DNA of 64,000 nucleotides, taken from Zhengitettix transpicula. Lineage: Eukaryota > Arthropoda > Insecta > Orthoptera > Tetrigidae. The stretch's first letter is position 1. Every line of letters begins with the position of its first letter. Location of the stretch: NCBI GenBank assembly GCA_037074705.1, contig JAYJMR010000014.1, positions 496,001-560,000 on the forward strand. The letters run 5' to 3'. Under the pieces are notes generated by a model. It was not told the DNA's origin and searched no databases. It saw nothing but the letters and a program-made list of their open reading frames with translations. A program made the position numbers and the translations under genes. This document shows positions 1 to 10,271 of this stretch, one piece after another.

Positions 1-940
1 CAAGCACCCAATGCAAGTAACTAGATATAACTGTTGCTTCAGGAGAAATGGGATTCATTTTCTTATATCTCTTTAAGTCAGTTATGGCTTTCTCTTTTGC
101 TTCCTCAGAAAGCTTTGTTTCATTTATCTTTTTTTCAAATTCATTGAGTATATTCCCTTCATCTCCATTTTCAAACTCACCTAATTCTTTCTGTATAGCT
201 TTTAATTGCTCATTAAGGTAGTAAACTTTTTGAGTACTTTCAACCTGTGATTTAATTGTCTGATACAAGCGGTTTTGTGCACTCAAAATACTTATTTCTC
301 TCTCAATAAGAGCAAAAACTTTTTTTAAACGCTCTTTTGGGTTATAAACTTCAAGTATGTTTTGTTTATCTGATACCTTTATATTTAAGTGCGAAGCTAT
401 CATATCTACAATTTGATTAACCTCTTTAACTTGATCAATGGGGTCAATAATAATCTCGGGTCGACTTTTCTTGCTTAGTTTACACCAATTGTCGAATGCA
501 TCTATAACAGAACGCCTTAAAGCTTCTAAATCAATATTATCTTCATTTTCTCCATACTCATAGTGACCATCCAACGCTACTCTGGCCTGTAACAAAGTGT
601 GAGAGCTAATATATTTTATAACTCTTCCCCTTCTTACCCCATGAATCATGACTTTTACTGCATTGTCAGGCAGTTTTATTAATGGTTGTATAATGTTTGC
701 TAACACGCCTACTTCATAAAGATTCTCTGGCTCTGGATTATCAATAGAACCATCTTTTTGTGCTATGAGAAAAATCTCGTTTTGGTGACTACTGCTACTT
801 ATTGCATACTCTAGTGCATGAACAGATTTTTCTCTACCTACGAATAAAGGCAACATTATATTTGGAAAAATTACTACATCTCTTAGAGGTAATACTGGTA
901 ATACAGTAGAATTAAAGTTTACAGCACGTCCAATACTCAT
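1..940 (-). CDS. lon: ATP-dependent protease Lon, N-terminal part (gene continues past the left edge)
   Basis: Lon is a cytoplasmic AAA+ serine protease that degrades misfolded and regulatory proteins. Reading leftward from an ATG at 940, the frame stays open to base 1, giving about 313 residues. These are the N-terminal substrate-binding LON domain (it begins MSIGRAVNFNSTVLPVLPLR and soon gives VIFPNIMLPLFVGREKS) and the start of the following helical region (a stretch reading YYLNEQLKAIQKELGE, typical of Lon). The ATPase and Ser-Lys protease parts lie outside the window. The gene follows clpX by 15 bases on the same strand, so it is probably the last gene of a tig-clpP-clpX-lon operon. The assignment rests on the N-terminal signature; nothing looks broken in the visible part. 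Confidence 0.95.
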   Translation of the reverse strand, partial: MSIGRAVNFNSTVLPVLPLRDVVIFPNIMLPLFVGREKSVHALEYAISSSSHQNEIFLIAQKDGSIDNPEPENLYEVGVLANIIQPLIKLPDNAVKVMIHGVRRGRVIKYISSHTLLQARVALDGHYEYGENEDNIDLEALRRSVIDAFDNWCKLSKKSRPEIIIDPIDQVKEVNQIVDMIASHLNIKVSDKQNILEVYNPKERLKKVFALIEREISILSAQNRLYQTIKSQVESTQKVYYLNEQLKAIQKELGEFENGDEGNILNEFEKKINETKLSEEAKEKAITDLKRYKKMNPISPEATVISSYLHWVL

Positions 941-955
941 AATATATGCCTCAAA

Positions 956-2233
956 TTAATCATTAACCGTTATAACACTACCCTTATTATTATGATTAAT
1001 CGTCGCTTTGCCTAATTCTACCATTTTCTTAGTAACCGTTATAGTGCTACCTTCAAAACCTCCGTTGCCGGATATATACATAACATCAAGCAAAAGTGAC
1101 CCTAAGATAGTACGTAATATTCTTGCACCTATTTTATAGCTCATAGCTTTTTTAGCAATAGCTGATATTGCTTCATCTGAAAACTCAAGGGTTACTTTGC
1201 TAAATGCAAGTAATGCTTTATATTGTTTTATTAGCGCATTTCTTGGTTCCGTTAACACATGTATTAAATCTTCATGATCCAACTCATCTAAAACAGCAGT
1301 TATTGGAACCCGCCCTACAAATTCGGGTATTAAACCGAATTTGATTAAGTCCTCAGGTTGAGCATCGCGTAAAGCATTTTTTTTCTTTTGTGCTTTAGAC
1401 TGACTTATATCCGCCCCAAAGCCAACTGATGTTCCCTTTTTTCTTGCCTCAATAATTTTATTTAGGCCTTCAAAAGCTCCTCCACAAATAAATAGTATGT
1501 TACTAGTGTCTACTTGTATAAACTCTTGTTGCGGGTGTTTTCGCCCTCCTTGTGGAGGAACATAAGCAACCGTACCTTCCATGATTTTTAGTAGAGCTTG
1601 TTGGACCCCTTCACCTGAAACATCACGGGTTATTGAAGCGCTTTCAGACTTTCTTGTGATCTTGTCTATTTCATCGATAAACACTATACCATGCTGTGCC
1701 TTTGCAACATCATAATTTGCAGCTTGTAATAGACGTGATAACACGCTTTCTACATCATCACCTACATAACCTGCTTCAGTCAAAGTTGTTGCATCAGCCA
1801 TAGCAAATGGTACATCTGAAACTTTAGCAAGTGTTTTTGCTAGCAAAGTCTTACCAGAACCGGTAGGGCCAATAAGCATTATATTTGACTTCTCGATTTC
1901 AATATCACTTATAGAATGAAGTTGCACCATGGATTGACAATGATTATACATAGCTACAGATAAAATATGTTGCGCATGTTCCTGACCTACAACATGCTTG
2001 CTAAGAAAATTTTTTATATCTTCAGGTTTCTTTAGTGATAGCTTCATATCAGATATACGATCTGAATTAAAAGCCCTCTCTTTCTTTTGACTTATTGCTT
2101 TATGGGATAACTCTATGCATTCATTACAAATGAACACCTTTAAACCATCTGAAGAGTTAGTAATCAATTTATCTACTTCGTTTTGTGCCTTGTTACAAAA
2201 AGAACAGTAGTGTAAATCATTATTGTTATCCAT
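956..2233 (-). CDS. clpX: ATP-dependent Clp protease ATP-binding subunit ClpX
   Basis: ClpX is the AAA+ unfoldase that feeds substrates, including ssrA-tagged proteins, to ClpP. The 425 residues match the family's usual length. In order: an N-terminal zinc-binding domain with two CxxC pairs (CSFC near residue 10 and CNEC near residue 36), Walker A GPTGSGKT, Walker B IVFIDEID, an arginine-rich pore region (RKHPQQEF) and the sensor-2 GAR motif near the C-terminus. Its start codon overlaps the clpP stop by one base (TAATG), which suggests translational coupling. It sits between clpP and lon in a proteostasis operon. It looks intact. Confidence 0.98.
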   Translation of the reverse strand: MDNNNDLHYCSFCNKAQNEVDKLITNSSDGLKVFICNECIELSHKAISQKKERAFNSDRISDMKLSLKKPEDIKNFLSKHVVGQEHAQHILSVAMYNHCQSMVQLHSISDIEIEKSNIMLIGPTGSGKTLLAKTLAKVSDVPFAMADATTLTEAGYVGDDVESVLSRLLQAANYDVAKAQHGIVFIDEIDKITRKSESASITRDVSGEGVQQALLKIMEGTVAYVPPQGGRKHPQQEFIQVDTSNILFICGGAFEGLNKIIEARKKGTSVGFGADISQSKAQKKKNALRDAQPEDLIKFGLIPEFVGRVPITAVLDELDHEDLIHVLTEPRNALIKQYKALLAFSKVTLEFSDEAISAIAKKAMSYKIGARILRTILGSLLLDVMYISGNGGFEGSTITVTKKMVELGKATINHNNKGSVITVND

Positions 2234-2859
2234 TAAACTACCTTTTGTTTAACTTTAATATTTTCAATCTTCATATCTTTACGCTCAGCTATTACTCTGT
2301 CAATTAAGCCAGTTTTCATTGCTTCTTCAGGATCCATGAATTTATCTCTTTCCATCATTTCTTCAATTTTCTTCAGTGAATTTCCAGTATGTTTTTCATA
2401 AATTTGATTTAGTTTTTTCTTAACTCGCAAAATTTCATTAGCATGTATTTCTATATCAGTTGCTTGCCCATGATAACCACCAGATGGCTGATGTATCATA
2501 ATTCTTGAATGAGGTAGCGAGTAACGTTTACCCTCCGCACCAGCTGTAAGCAACAAAGAACCCATAGATGCAGCTTGACCTATACACAAAGTTGAAACGT
2601 CTGGGTTTATATATTGCATTGTATCGTAGATCGACAAACCAGCAGTTACAACACCACCTGGTGAGTTGATGTACATACAAATGTCTTTATCGGGATTTTC
2701 CGATTCTAAAAATAAAAGCTGTGCTACTATTACACTGGCCATGTTGTCCTCAATAGGACCTGTTACAAAAATTATTCTTTCTTTCACCAGTCTTGAATAT
2801 ATGTCATAAGCGCGCTCACCGCGACTAGTTTGTTCAACTACAATTGGTATAAGAGTCAT
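2233..2859 (-). CDS. clpP: ATP-dependent Clp protease proteolytic subunit ClpP
   Basis: ClpP forms the tetradecameric serine-protease chamber that works with ClpX. The 208-residue product has the catalytic serine in GQAASMGS, the catalytic histidine in [10 protein letters not shown] and a downstream Asp-containing region ([10 protein letters not shown]), in the order and at the spacing usual for ClpP. Length is normal. It begins 11 bases after the tig stop and overlaps clpX by one base, so the three genes are probably cotranscribed. No lesion is visible. Confidence 0.98.
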   Translation of the reverse strand: MTLIPIVVEQTSRGERAYDIYSRLVKERIIFVTGPIEDNMASVIVAQLLFLESENPDKDICMYINSPGGVVTAGLSIYDTMQYINPDVSTLCIGQAASMGSLLLTAGAEGKRYSLPHSRIMIHQPSGGYHGQATDIEIHANEILRVKKKLNQIYEKHTGNSLKKIEEMMERDKFMDPEEAMKTGLIDRVIAERKDMKIENIKVKQKVV

Positions 2860-2870
2860 ACCTTTTCCTA

Positions 2871-4214
2871 CTAAATATTATCAAATAATTCCTTTAATTC
2901 TTTCACAGAAACAATCTGCTCTTCTTTACTAACTTTTTCTATTATATAATCTGTCACTTTATACTCAAGCGCTTGCCCTCTAACTAATTCTTGAAATTGT
3001 TTATTTGATTCAAAATGCTTAAGTACTCTGTCAAACTGCACATCTTTACTGACATATTGATTTACAATAACACTCAAAACATCATTTTGAGTTAATGATA
3101 TTTTATGCTCTGCACTAAATTTCATAAATAACATAGCAAGCTTTACACGTTTTTCAGCTTCTTTACGAGAATCATTTTGAGCACCCAGTTCTCCTTCCAT
3201 TCTTTGTTGCTCCTGTTTTACTATGTCTGTGGGTAAATCAAAACTATAATTAGCATCCAAATAGTCAAATAGCTCCTTTTTAATTAAGAGATTTCTCATT
3301 TCGGTGCACTGATCACCAATCATTTTTTTTGCATGATTTATTAGCAAAGAATAATCTTTAAACCCAATACTCTTAGCTATTTCATCATCATTTTCAAAAT
3401 CTTTGGCAATTTGAATCTCATTAACTCGCACAGAAAAATCAGCTTCCTGTCCTGCAAGGGAAATGGCTTGGTAATTTTCGGGAAATTTCAACTTAAAGTT
3501 CTTTGTTTCTCCCTTTTTCATACCAGTTAATTGATCTTCAAAACCATTAATAAATGTGCCAGACCCTAAATTAACGACAAAATTTTTGCTACTTCCACCC
3601 TGAAAGAGCTTATTCCTAATCCGCCCTTCAAAATCAATTATCAATTTATCCCCATCTTTCGCTTGATAAGAAGCATCATCAACAGAGGCGAAATTGGGGA
3701 ATTTTGTTTTGATAGAATCAATAAATTCTTTTATATCTTCCTCTTCAATCTTTGCTTCAATTTTCTTTAAGTTTATTTTGTCAAGATCTATCACTGGTAC
3801 TTCAGGCATCGACTCAAAAGATAGCTTGTATACAAAATTGCCCTCCTCATTTTCTTTGCCCAGATCTGGTAATGATATAACATCAACCTTAGGATAAATG
3901 TGAGACTTGACTTCAATTTTTTTCATCAAATCACTTGAGCAATAATCAATTGTATTATTTATCACATATTCCAAAGCTTCATTTTTATAATTTGCAACAA
4001 CAAGGTCATAGGGCATCTTTCCAGATCTAAATCCAGGCAATTTTGCATCCTTCGCTATTTCTTGTAATCTAGAGTTTATCTTTTGTTCTATATAATCACT
4101 ACTAACTGTGATTTCATACTCATACTTTAGTTTATCTACACTAAGTTCCTTATAGGTATATATATTACTTAATGTATCTGCTTCGACTGCATTTTGAGTT
4201 ATATTACTAGACAT
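2871..4214 (-). CDS. tig: Trigger factor (ribosome-bound peptidyl-prolyl isomerase and chaperone)
   Basis: Trigger factor binds near the ribosomal exit tunnel and helps nascent chains fold. The 447-residue product begins with about 25 extra residues before the ribosome-binding domain. That domain carries the signature [13 protein letters not shown], close to the family's GFRxGKxP motif. An FKBP-type isomerase domain follows ([12 protein letters not shown] to the [20 protein letters not shown] stretch), then a C-terminal helical domain. It heads the tig-clpP-clpX-lon operon. The N-terminal extension could mean the true start lies slightly downstream, but no internal start is clearly better. 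Confidence 0.96.
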   Translation of the reverse strand: MSSNITQNAVEADTLSNIYTYKELSVDKLKYEYEITVSSDYIEQKINSRLQEIAKDAKLPGFRSGKMPYDLVVANYKNEALEYVINNTIDYCSSDLMKKIEVKSHIYPKVDVISLPDLGKENEEGNFVYKLSFESMPEVPVIDLDKINLKKIEAKIEEEDIKEFIDSIKTKFPNFASVDDASYQAKDGDKLIIDFEGRIRNKLFQGGSSKNFVVNLGSGTFINGFEDQLTGMKKGETKNFKLKFPENYQAISLAGQEADFSVRVNEIQIAKDFENDDEIAKSIGFKDYSLLINHAKKMIGDQCTEMRNLLIKKELFDYLDANYSFDLPTDIVKQEQQRMEGELGAQNDSRKEAEKRVKLAMLFMKFSAEHKISLTQNDVLSVIVNQYVSKDVQFDRVLKHFESNKQFQELVRGQALEYKVTDYIIEKVSKEEQIVSVKELKELFDNI

Positions 4215-4256
4215 TACAACCTGTTATCAATATTTTATTTATGTTTTAATAAAGCT

Positions 4257-4284
4257 ATTTTACCAGAATTTAAGTTAAATACAA
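4257..4284 (-). promoter_or_regulatory. Putative sigma70-type promoter for tig-clpP-clpX-lon
   Basis: On the minus strand TTGTAT (4284-4279) and TAAAAT (4262-4257) are separated by 16 bases, with TAAAAT 42 bases before the tig ATG at 4214. Both hexamers are one or two bases off consensus. This is a pattern match only. In such AT-rich DNA similar matches occur by chance. No heat-shock promoter pattern was recognised. Confidence 0.35.
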
Positions 4285-4370
4285 TCCTTAAGAACGGGTT
4301 CTTATACAAACAAAAGTGTACTTAGTAATTATAAATTTTCCCTTAAAACCTGAGTTACATGACTTTAAAG

Positions 4371-4452
4371 TGCGGATAGAGGGACTTGAACCCCCACGAG
4401 CAAGCTCACCAGGACCTAAACCTGGCACGTCTACCAATTTCGCCATATCCGC
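4371..4452 (-). tRNA. tRNA-Leu (anticodon UAG)
   Basis: Read on the minus strand, the acceptor arm GCGGATA pairs with TATCCGC. The anticodon arm is CCAGG-TTTAGGT-CCTGG with anticodon TAG. There is a long variable arm (GTGAGCTTGCTCG region), as expected for leucine tRNA, and a T arm with GGTTCAAGTCC. The discriminator base is A at 4371 and CCA is not encoded. It lies alone between tig and a lipoprotein gene. Confidence 0.95.
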
Positions 4453-4708
4453 AAGAACCCTTCATTAACTTATAAATAACCACTTCTGTCATCTTATGCA
4501 ATTTAAAGATTAGATTTTAGTACCACAGACTGAACTTATAATACTGGTTAACTCCACTATGAATCTAAGCTTGAATTACTTTAACTAACATTATTAAGGT
4601 AAGTACTGTCTTAGAAATATTCAAGGCTTATTCAATTTATAGTATTTACACAATAAAAAAAGCTTATTAATATTCTTTAATTAAAGCTCTAAACTCTGGA
4701 AATTAATA

Positions 4709-5308
4709 ATGAGATTAATAGCAAGCTTCTTACTCGCAATTTTTCTGATTACACAGAGTGGCTGTACGACTCTTGTGAGTGGTATAGTGGTAACAGCAAC
4801 TGCAGCGGCTACAGCAATAACAATGCAAGATAAATCCTTGGGAAATATTATTGATGATACAACTATAGTAATAAGAATCAATAAGGGACTCTTAAAACAC
4901 GGACTGTTCTCATCTATAAAAGTTAAAGTGAGTGAAGGAAGAGTATTACTCATTGGAAATGTTGATAATCATGAAAAGCAACTCACAGCAGAGAAAATAG
5001 CTTGGCAGCAAAAAGAGATTAAAGAAGTGATAAATGAAATAAGAGTCACACCAATTAAAATGGCTTCTATGCTAGATGTTACTGTAGATGGTATGATAAC
5101 AGCAGAGATAAGCACGAGGCTTTTGGGAAAAAGAAATATTAAATCAATTAATTATAGCGTTAATACAGTTGATAGAGTCGTTTATTTGATGGGTATAGCT
5201 CAAAATAAGGCGGAATTAAAAGCTGTAATAGCAATTGCAAGAAAAGTAAAAGGAGTAAAGCAAGTTGTAAGCTATGTGAGATATAGACATAGCAAATTGC
5301 GTCATTGA
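4709..5308 (+). CDS. BON-domain putative lipoprotein
   Basis: The 199-residue product starts with a short basic end, a hydrophobic core and a cysteine in LITQSGC. This is a likely signal peptidase II site, although the -3 residue (Q) is atypical. The rest resembles two successive BON modules (roughly residues 45-110 and 125-195), found in OsmY/YraP-type envelope proteins and thought to bind phospholipid. Repeating features are KVKVSEGRVLLIGNV and INYSVNTVDRVVYLMGIA, each followed by a VKGVKQVV/IKEVINEI-type strand. By family it would sit in the periplasm on a membrane. The chosen ATG gives a clean signal peptide. Specific function is unknown. Confidence 0.8.
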   Translation: MRLIASFLLAIFLITQSGCTTLVSGIVVTATAAATAITMQDKSLGNIIDDTTIVIRINKGLLKHGLFSSIKVKVSEGRVLLIGNVDNHEKQLTAEKIAWQQKEIKEVINEIRVTPIKMASMLDVTVDGMITAEISTRLLGKRNIKSINYSVNTVDRVVYLMGIAQNKAELKAVIAIARKVKGVKQVVSYVRYRHSKLRH

Positions 5309-5475
5309 TGAAAATTTACTTGAATGTTAGTATCATGTAGCTAAGCCATAAAACTCCTTTACAAATTTCGTCAGTTCACTCTTATGGTATGTATAACAAT
5401 GTTACAAAAAATAATATCATAGAATTCAATAGAATAATTCCTAGAAAATCTCTACATACTAAAAAAAGTAAAATG

Positions 5476-5939
5476 CTATTTAAATAAGCTTAAGAATAAA
5501 TAGCAAACATCTATATCTTGTGCGATATGGCGTTTTATTCCTGAGATTTTTTTACCAGCATCATAGCCTTTTTCTTCATCAGTGTCTGCGTTCTTTACAC
5601 TCTGAGCGTCAATTATGCAAAAGCTGATTTTTTCTTTCCAAACATTGTTTTGTCGGACCACACTAACTATTTTTTTTAACATGCACTCCAAAATACTTTT
5701 TTTTTATTTCCTTTTACTTTTTCACTCCATTTTTGAAATAATCATAACAATTGCGCCATTTTGGAAACTCTTTTGGTAGCATCCTTCACTGATAACCACT
5801 TTTTAGGGCGTACAACACTCCGCAAAATATATCATACAAATCAAGTTTTCTTGGTTTTGTTTTTTCCACAAGACTCCAGATCTGGTGAAATAATCTCAAA
5901 CTTCTCTCGACTTATGTCACTTGGGTATACACTCCTCAT
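5476..5939 (-). pseudogene. IS5-family transposase remnant
   Basis: Read leftward from an ATG at 5939, the sequence gives MRSVYPSDISREKFEIISP and a following stretch, FPKWRNCYDYFKNG. After an in-frame stop and a frame change it gives a 71-residue piece with FCIIDAQSVKNADTDEEKG and GYDAGKKISGIKRHIA. These are the N-terminal part and first catalytic Asp region of IS5-type DDE transposases. The remaining catalytic regions are absent because the sequence loses similarity near 5476. It is a decayed, immobile remnant and no intact ends were found. Confidence 0.8.
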
Positions 5940-6020
5940 ATATCCTAATTTATACACTCTATTTCTTACTTTATGCCTTTCTTGAGATTGTGAACAGGTT
6001 CTTAGAAAGCTAGCGTTATA

Positions 6021-6872
6021 CTAGTCATGTTCTTTATCTTGCTTTACAACAATGCATCTTTTCATTCCAGCCAAGTCGTATACGTATTCCTGAAAAGCCA
6101 GTCCATATAAGGGTATTATTTTGTCAATATTGCTTTGATCTTCGCCTATTTCCAGTATCGCAAACCCATCTTTTTTAAGGCACTTTTTCAATATTGGAAA
6201 AATACTCAGGTAACAGCTCAATCCATCGATACCACCATCAAGAGCAATTCTTGGCTCTTTTTGCACTTCAGCTTGCAGATCTTTTAACTTACTTCTTTTA
6301 ATATATGGAGGATTGCTTATTATGAGATCAAATAAATCTCTGCATTCTGTCCACGAATTTGGAAATATTTTAGCTCTGTTGAGAAGATTATGTTTCTTTG
6401 TGTTCTGGCAGGTAATTTTGTATGCTTCCAGGCTTTTTTCAAAACCAACTCCAATAGCATATTCATACTCACTAAGTACGGAGATCAACAAACAGCCTGT
6501 GCCTGTGCCAAAATCTGCAATTTTTATTTTTTGCTTCTTATTTTGGTAATATTTTAACACTGTTGAAATTACTGTCTCACTATCTGGTCTTGGATCTAGA
6601 ACATGTTGGTTAACTATAAAATTTTTACTCCAGAATTCACGATTACCTATTATTTGCGATATTGGATATCTTTCTGCTCTTTTTTTTGTTAATTTCCAGA
6701 ATAGAAGTTCTTTGTTTCTTGGTACCTGATTGGTGTGATTCATGATTGTGAATGATCTTTCTACTCCAAGTACGTACTGCATGATGATTTCACAATCCAA
6801 ATGTGGTGATTCAATTCTATGTGATGATAGTAGCTTTGACCCTTCTTTAATTAAAGCGCTGATTGTTTTCAT
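6021..6872 (-). CDS. prmC: Peptide chain release factor N5-glutamine methyltransferase PrmC (HemK)
   Basis: PrmC methylates the GGQ glutamine of release factors RF1 and RF2 using S-adenosylmethionine. The 283 residues show an N-terminal helical domain, SAM-binding motif I (IADFGTGTGCLLIS) and the glutamine-binding NPPY motif in LIISNPPYIKRSK. The following EPRIALDGGIDGL is also characteristic of the family. Length is normal. It stands alone on the minus strand between a dead IS and the ribosomal protein operon, which runs the opposite way. It appears intact. Confidence 0.96.
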   Translation of the reverse strand: MKTISALIKEGSKLLSSHRIESPHLDCEIIMQYVLGVERSFTIMNHTNQVPRNKELLFWKLTKKRAERYPISQIIGNREFWSKNFIVNQHVLDPRPDSETVISTVLKYYQNKKQKIKIADFGTGTGCLLISVLSEYEYAIGVGFEKSLEAYKITCQNTKKHNLLNRAKIFPNSWTECRDLFDLIISNPPYIKRSKLKDLQAEVQKEPRIALDGGIDGLSCYLSIFPILKKCLKKDGFAILEIGEDQSNIDKIIPLYGLAFQEYVYDLAGMKRCIVVKQDKEHD

Positions 6873-7237
6873 TATTCTAAAAACGTGTTCCTTATATGCA
6901 AGAACAGCAAAATTGAGTATAGAATTTTGAACTTAGGGTAGCTGCATTAAATCTAAGTGTCAAGAGTAGGATTGTAAAAATCATCTGGCTTTACTGGTAA
7001 TTCGGTTAGTATTTTTGCATTAATGTTAGAAGCTCTTGGCTCTATATATAAGCATTATTTTCTGCATATTCTTTGATAGCCATCACAGTATATTACTTGT
7101 CCATATCTATATTAATTCGACCACAGCAAGTGATAATTTCTTAATATTAAAACCAATATGCGCTTTAGCTGATAATTATCAGTAGCTTTCAAAGCAATTA
7201 GGCTGAGATTATTAGAGTAGTAATGTTTATTTTTATA
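6873..7237. other. Intergenic region between prmC and rpsL with a faint coding remnant
   Basis: This 365-base stretch has no intact gene. On the minus strand at about 7061-6958, one frame reads IEPRASNINAKILTELPVKP and then DDFYNPTLDT before a stop. A different frame just upstream (about 7095-7060) reads AIKEYAENNAY. Together they look like the tail of a lost protein-coding gene with a frameshift. I do not recognise the gene. The rest holds nothing I can name apart from the promoter that follows. Confidence 0.3.
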
Positions 7238-7266
7238 TTGACTATTGAGGTTTATTATTTTATAAC
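7238..7266 (+). promoter_or_regulatory. Putative sigma70 promoter of the rpsL-to-rpoBC gene run
   Basis: TTGACT (7238-7243) and TATAAC (7261-7266) are separated by exactly 17 bases, 40 bases before the rpsL ATG. Each hexamer differs from consensus at one position. Position and quality fit the main promoter of the str cluster. No strong ribosome-binding site is seen before rpsL. Confidence 0.65.
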
Positions 7267-7305
7267 TAAGACTTAGTTATTTTTAGAGTTTTAAGTTTAC
7301 AGTAT

Positions 7306-7680
7306 ATGCCTACGATAAATCAATTAATATGTAAAGGTAGATTAGGGTTAATTCGCAAGAAGAAGGTGCCAGCTTTGGGAAAATGCAATCCTCAAAGAAG
7401 GGGTGTTTGCACTAAGGTATATACTACAACTCCTAGAAAGCCTAATTCAGCACTACGTAAGGTAGCTAGAGTAAAGATTAGTGGATACGGTGAAGTGACG
7501 GCTTATATACCTGGCGAAGGTCATAATTTACAAGAGCATTCCGTTGTTTTAATACGTGGTGGGCGAGTTAAGGATTTGCCGGGTGTACGTTATCACATAA
7601 TAAGAGGTGCTCTTGATCTACGTGGTGTGCAAAATCGAAAGAAAGCTCGTTCAAAATATGGTGTAAAGAAATCTGGTTAA
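7306..7680 (+). CDS. rpsL: 30S ribosomal protein S12
   Basis: S12 is a small-subunit protein at the decoding centre and the site of streptomycin resistance changes. The 124-residue product has the family hallmarks [16 protein letters not shown] (with the conserved PNSALRK) and [12 protein letters not shown], and ends in a basic tail. It is the first gene of the run, 40 bases downstream of a strong promoter-like sequence. rpsG follows after five bases. Confidence 0.99.
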   Translation: MPTINQLICKGRLGLIRKKKVPALGKCNPQRRGVCTKVYTTTPRKPNSALRKVARVKISGYGEVTAYIPGEGHNLQEHSVVLIRGGRVKDLPGVRYHIIRGALDLRGVQNRKKARSKYGVKKSG

Positions 7681-7685
7681 AATTT

Positions 7686-8162
7686 ATGGCACGTCGTAAT
7701 AAAGCAAAAAAAAGAACAAGCCCTGACTCTCGTTATGGTAGTGTCTTGCTTATGCGTTTTATTAATATAATTATGAAATGTGGTAAAAAATCTATTGCAG
7801 AAAAGATTGCTTATAGTGCTTTGTCCTTAGCTGAAAAGAAAATAGGCAAAGATGCCTTATCAATTTTTGAAACAGCAGTAGAAAATGTTACCCCTTCTAT
7901 AGAAGTACGCTCTCGGCGTATTGGTGGTGCAACTTATCAGGTCCCTGTTGAAATTCGTCAAGATAGAGCAATTTCTTTGGCATTAAGGTGGATTGCTAGA
8001 GCAACTTCTGCTGCTCGAAAAAAGAGCGGTAGAACTACTGTTTATTGTTTGCAGTCTGAAATATTAGGTGCTTATAATAAATGTGGTGGTGCATTTAAGA
8101 TGTGTGAAGAAAAGTATAAAATGGCTGAAGCTAATAAGGCATTTTCTCATCTTCGTTTTTAA
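7686..8162 (+). CDS. rpsG: 30S ribosomal protein S7
   Basis: S7 nucleates assembly of the 30S head and contacts the E-site tRNA. The 158 residues include the family signatures [22 protein letters not shown] (near residue 15) and [23 protein letters not shown] sequence in the middle. It lies five bases after rpsL and 21 before fusA. Length is normal. Confidence 0.99.
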   Translation: MARRNKAKKRTSPDSRYGSVLLMRFINIIMKCGKKSIAEKIAYSALSLAEKKIGKDALSIFETAVENVTPSIEVRSRRIGGATYQVPVEIRQDRAISLALRWIARATSAARKKSGRTTVYCLQSEILGAYNKCGGAFKMCEEKYKMAEANKAFSHLRF

Positions 8163-8183
8163 TATTAGCTGATTGATTGTGGT

Positions 8184-10259
8184 ATGGAAGTTTTAATATC
8201 TAGGTATAGAAATATAGGAATAATGGCTCATATAGATGCTGGCAAGACCACCACAACAGAGCGTATTTTATTTTATACTGGTAAACAAAATAGGATTGGT
8301 GAAGTGCACGATGGTGCAGCTTCTATGGATTGGATGGAGCAAGAGAAGGAGCGTGGCATTACAATTACCTCTGCTGCAACAACATGTTTTTGGAATGATC
8401 ATAGGATTAATATAATAGATACTCCTGGTCATGTTGATTTCACTATTGAAGTTGAGAGATCTTTGAGGGTTTTGGATGGTGCAGTTGCTGTATTTGATGG
8501 AGTTGCTGGAGTTGAGCCTCAGTCTGAGACAGTTTGGCGTCAAGCTGATAAATATACCGTTCCTCGTATCTGCTTTGTTAATAAAATGGATAGAATCGGG
8601 GCAAATTTTTATCGATGTGTCGATATGATAAAAACGAAGCTTGGCGCATCACCTTTAGTTATTCAGTTGCCAATAGGAAGTGAGAAAGATTTTAAAGGCA
8701 TAATCGATCTTATTTCTATGAAAGCTATTATATGGCAAGAAGAAACATTAGGCGCTAAATTTTCTTATGAAGATATTCCTTCTGATTTGCTTGATAAGGC
8801 TCAAGAGTATCGGAATCTTTTATTAGATGCTGCAGCTGAAATGGATGATGAGGCGATGAATACTTACTTTGAATCTAACGATCTGCCAATTGATTTATTG
8901 AAAAAGTGTGTGAGAAGAGGGACCATTAAAGGAAAATTTGTCCCTGTATTATGTGGGTCAGCTTTTAAAAACAAAGGCGTGCAATCACTTTTAGATGGTG
9001 TGGTTGATTTTTTACCCTCTCCTATTGATGTTGATGTAATTATTGGAACTGATCCTAAAGATTCAGAAAAGAAAATTGAGATCAAACTTTCAGAAAAAGA
9101 GAAATTCGTTGCTCTTGCGTTTAAAGTGATGACGGATAAATTTGTAGGTAGCTTGACGTTTATTCGTATTTATTCCGGTAAGTTAAAATCTAAATCTGCT
9201 GTGTTAAATGCTGGAAAGAATGAGACTGAAGGAATTGGTAGAATGTTGCTTATGCATGCAAATAACAGAGAAGATATAAACGAAGCTAAAGTTGGTGATA
9301 TAGTTGTCTTAGTTGGATTAAAGAAAACAATTACTGGTGATACTTTATGTTCATCTGATTTTCCTATACTATTAGAGCGTATGGAATTTCCTGATCCTGT
9401 TATTGAAACTGCTATAGAACCGAAAACCACCTCAGATCAGGAAAAATTAGGTGTTGCTTTGAATAGATTAGTTGCAGAAGATCCTTCTTTAAGGATGTCA
9501 GTAAATGCGGAGAGTGGGCAGACTATATTGAAAGGTATGGGTGAGCTGCATCTTGAGATTATTATTGATAGAATGAAGCGCGAGTTTAATGTTGAAGCTA
9601 ATGTTGGTGCGCCTCAAGTTGCATATCGTGAAACTATCACTAAATCTGTTGAAATTGATTACACTCATAAAAAACAATCAGGTGGTGCTGGTCAGTTTGC
9701 TAAAGTTAAAATAAAATTCGAACCTCTTGAGCCTGGTTTTGGCTTTCAGTTTGAAAGTAAAATTGTAGGCGGTGCTATTCCAAAAGAGTATATACCTGGA
9801 GTGCAAAATGGCTTAGAGTTGATAAAAGAAGGTGGTATAATTTCCGGCTTTCCATTGATTGATTTTAAGGCTACTCTTCTTGATGGTGCTTTTCATGATG
9901 TTGATTCTAGTCCTTTGGCTTTTGAACTTGCTGCTAAAGGTGCTTTTAAGGAAATGGCAAATAAAGCTGGTCCAAAAATGCTAGAACCTATAATGAAAGT
10001 GGAAATCATTACTCCTGAAGAATATATGGGTGATGTTATGGGTGATATAAATAGTAGAAGAGGCAGTGTTGTTGATATGCTGGATTTAGGTAATAATAGC
10101 AAAATAATTACTGCTTCGGTTCCTCTTGCAAATATGTTTGGTTATATAAATGTTTTGCGTTCTATATCTCAGGGAAGAGCTCAGTATAGTATGCATTTTT
10201 CTTGTTATGAACAAGTGCCACAATATGTGGTTGATGAGTTAAAGTTAAAGTATAATTAA
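8184..10259 (+). CDS. fusA: Elongation factor G
   Basis: EF-G is the GTPase that drives ribosomal translocation. The 691-residue product has the P-loop [15 protein letters not shown], switch [11 protein letters not shown] and the NKMD guanine-specificity motif. The C-terminal domains IV and V are present through [11 protein letters not shown]. Length matches the family. It sits in the canonical rpsL-rpsG-fusA-tuf order. Codons ending in T are common here, which contrasts with the following tuf. Confidence 0.99.
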   Translation: MEVLISRYRNIGIMAHIDAGKTTTTERILFYTGKQNRIGEVHDGAASMDWMEQEKERGITITSAATTCFWNDHRINIIDTPGHVDFTIEVERSLRVLDGAVAVFDGVAGVEPQSETVWRQADKYTVPRICFVNKMDRIGANFYRCVDMIKTKLGASPLVIQLPIGSEKDFKGIIDLISMKAIIWQEETLGAKFSYEDIPSDLLDKAQEYRNLLLDAAAEMDDEAMNTYFESNDLPIDLLKKCVRRGTIKGKFVPVLCGSAFKNKGVQSLLDGVVDFLPSPIDVDVIIGTDPKDSEKKIEIKLSEKEKFVALAFKVMTDKFVGSLTFIRIYSGKLKSKSAVLNAGKNETEGIGRMLLMHANNREDINEAKVGDIVVLVGLKKTITGDTLCSSDFPILLERMEFPDPVIETAIEPKTTSDQEKLGVALNRLVAEDPSLRMSVNAESGQTILKGMGELHLEIIIDRMKREFNVEANVGAPQVAYRETITKSVEIDYTHKKQSGGAGQFAKVKIKFEPLEPGFGFQFESKIVGGAIPKEYIPGVQNGLELIKEGGIISGFPLIDFKATLLDGAFHDVDSSPLAFELAAKGAFKEMANKAGPKMLEPIMKVEIITPEEYMGDVMGDINSRRGSVVDMLDLGNNSKIITASVPLANMFGYINVLRSISQGRAQYSMHFSCYEQVPQYVVDELKLKYN

Positions 10260-10271
10260 AGGTTAGTAATT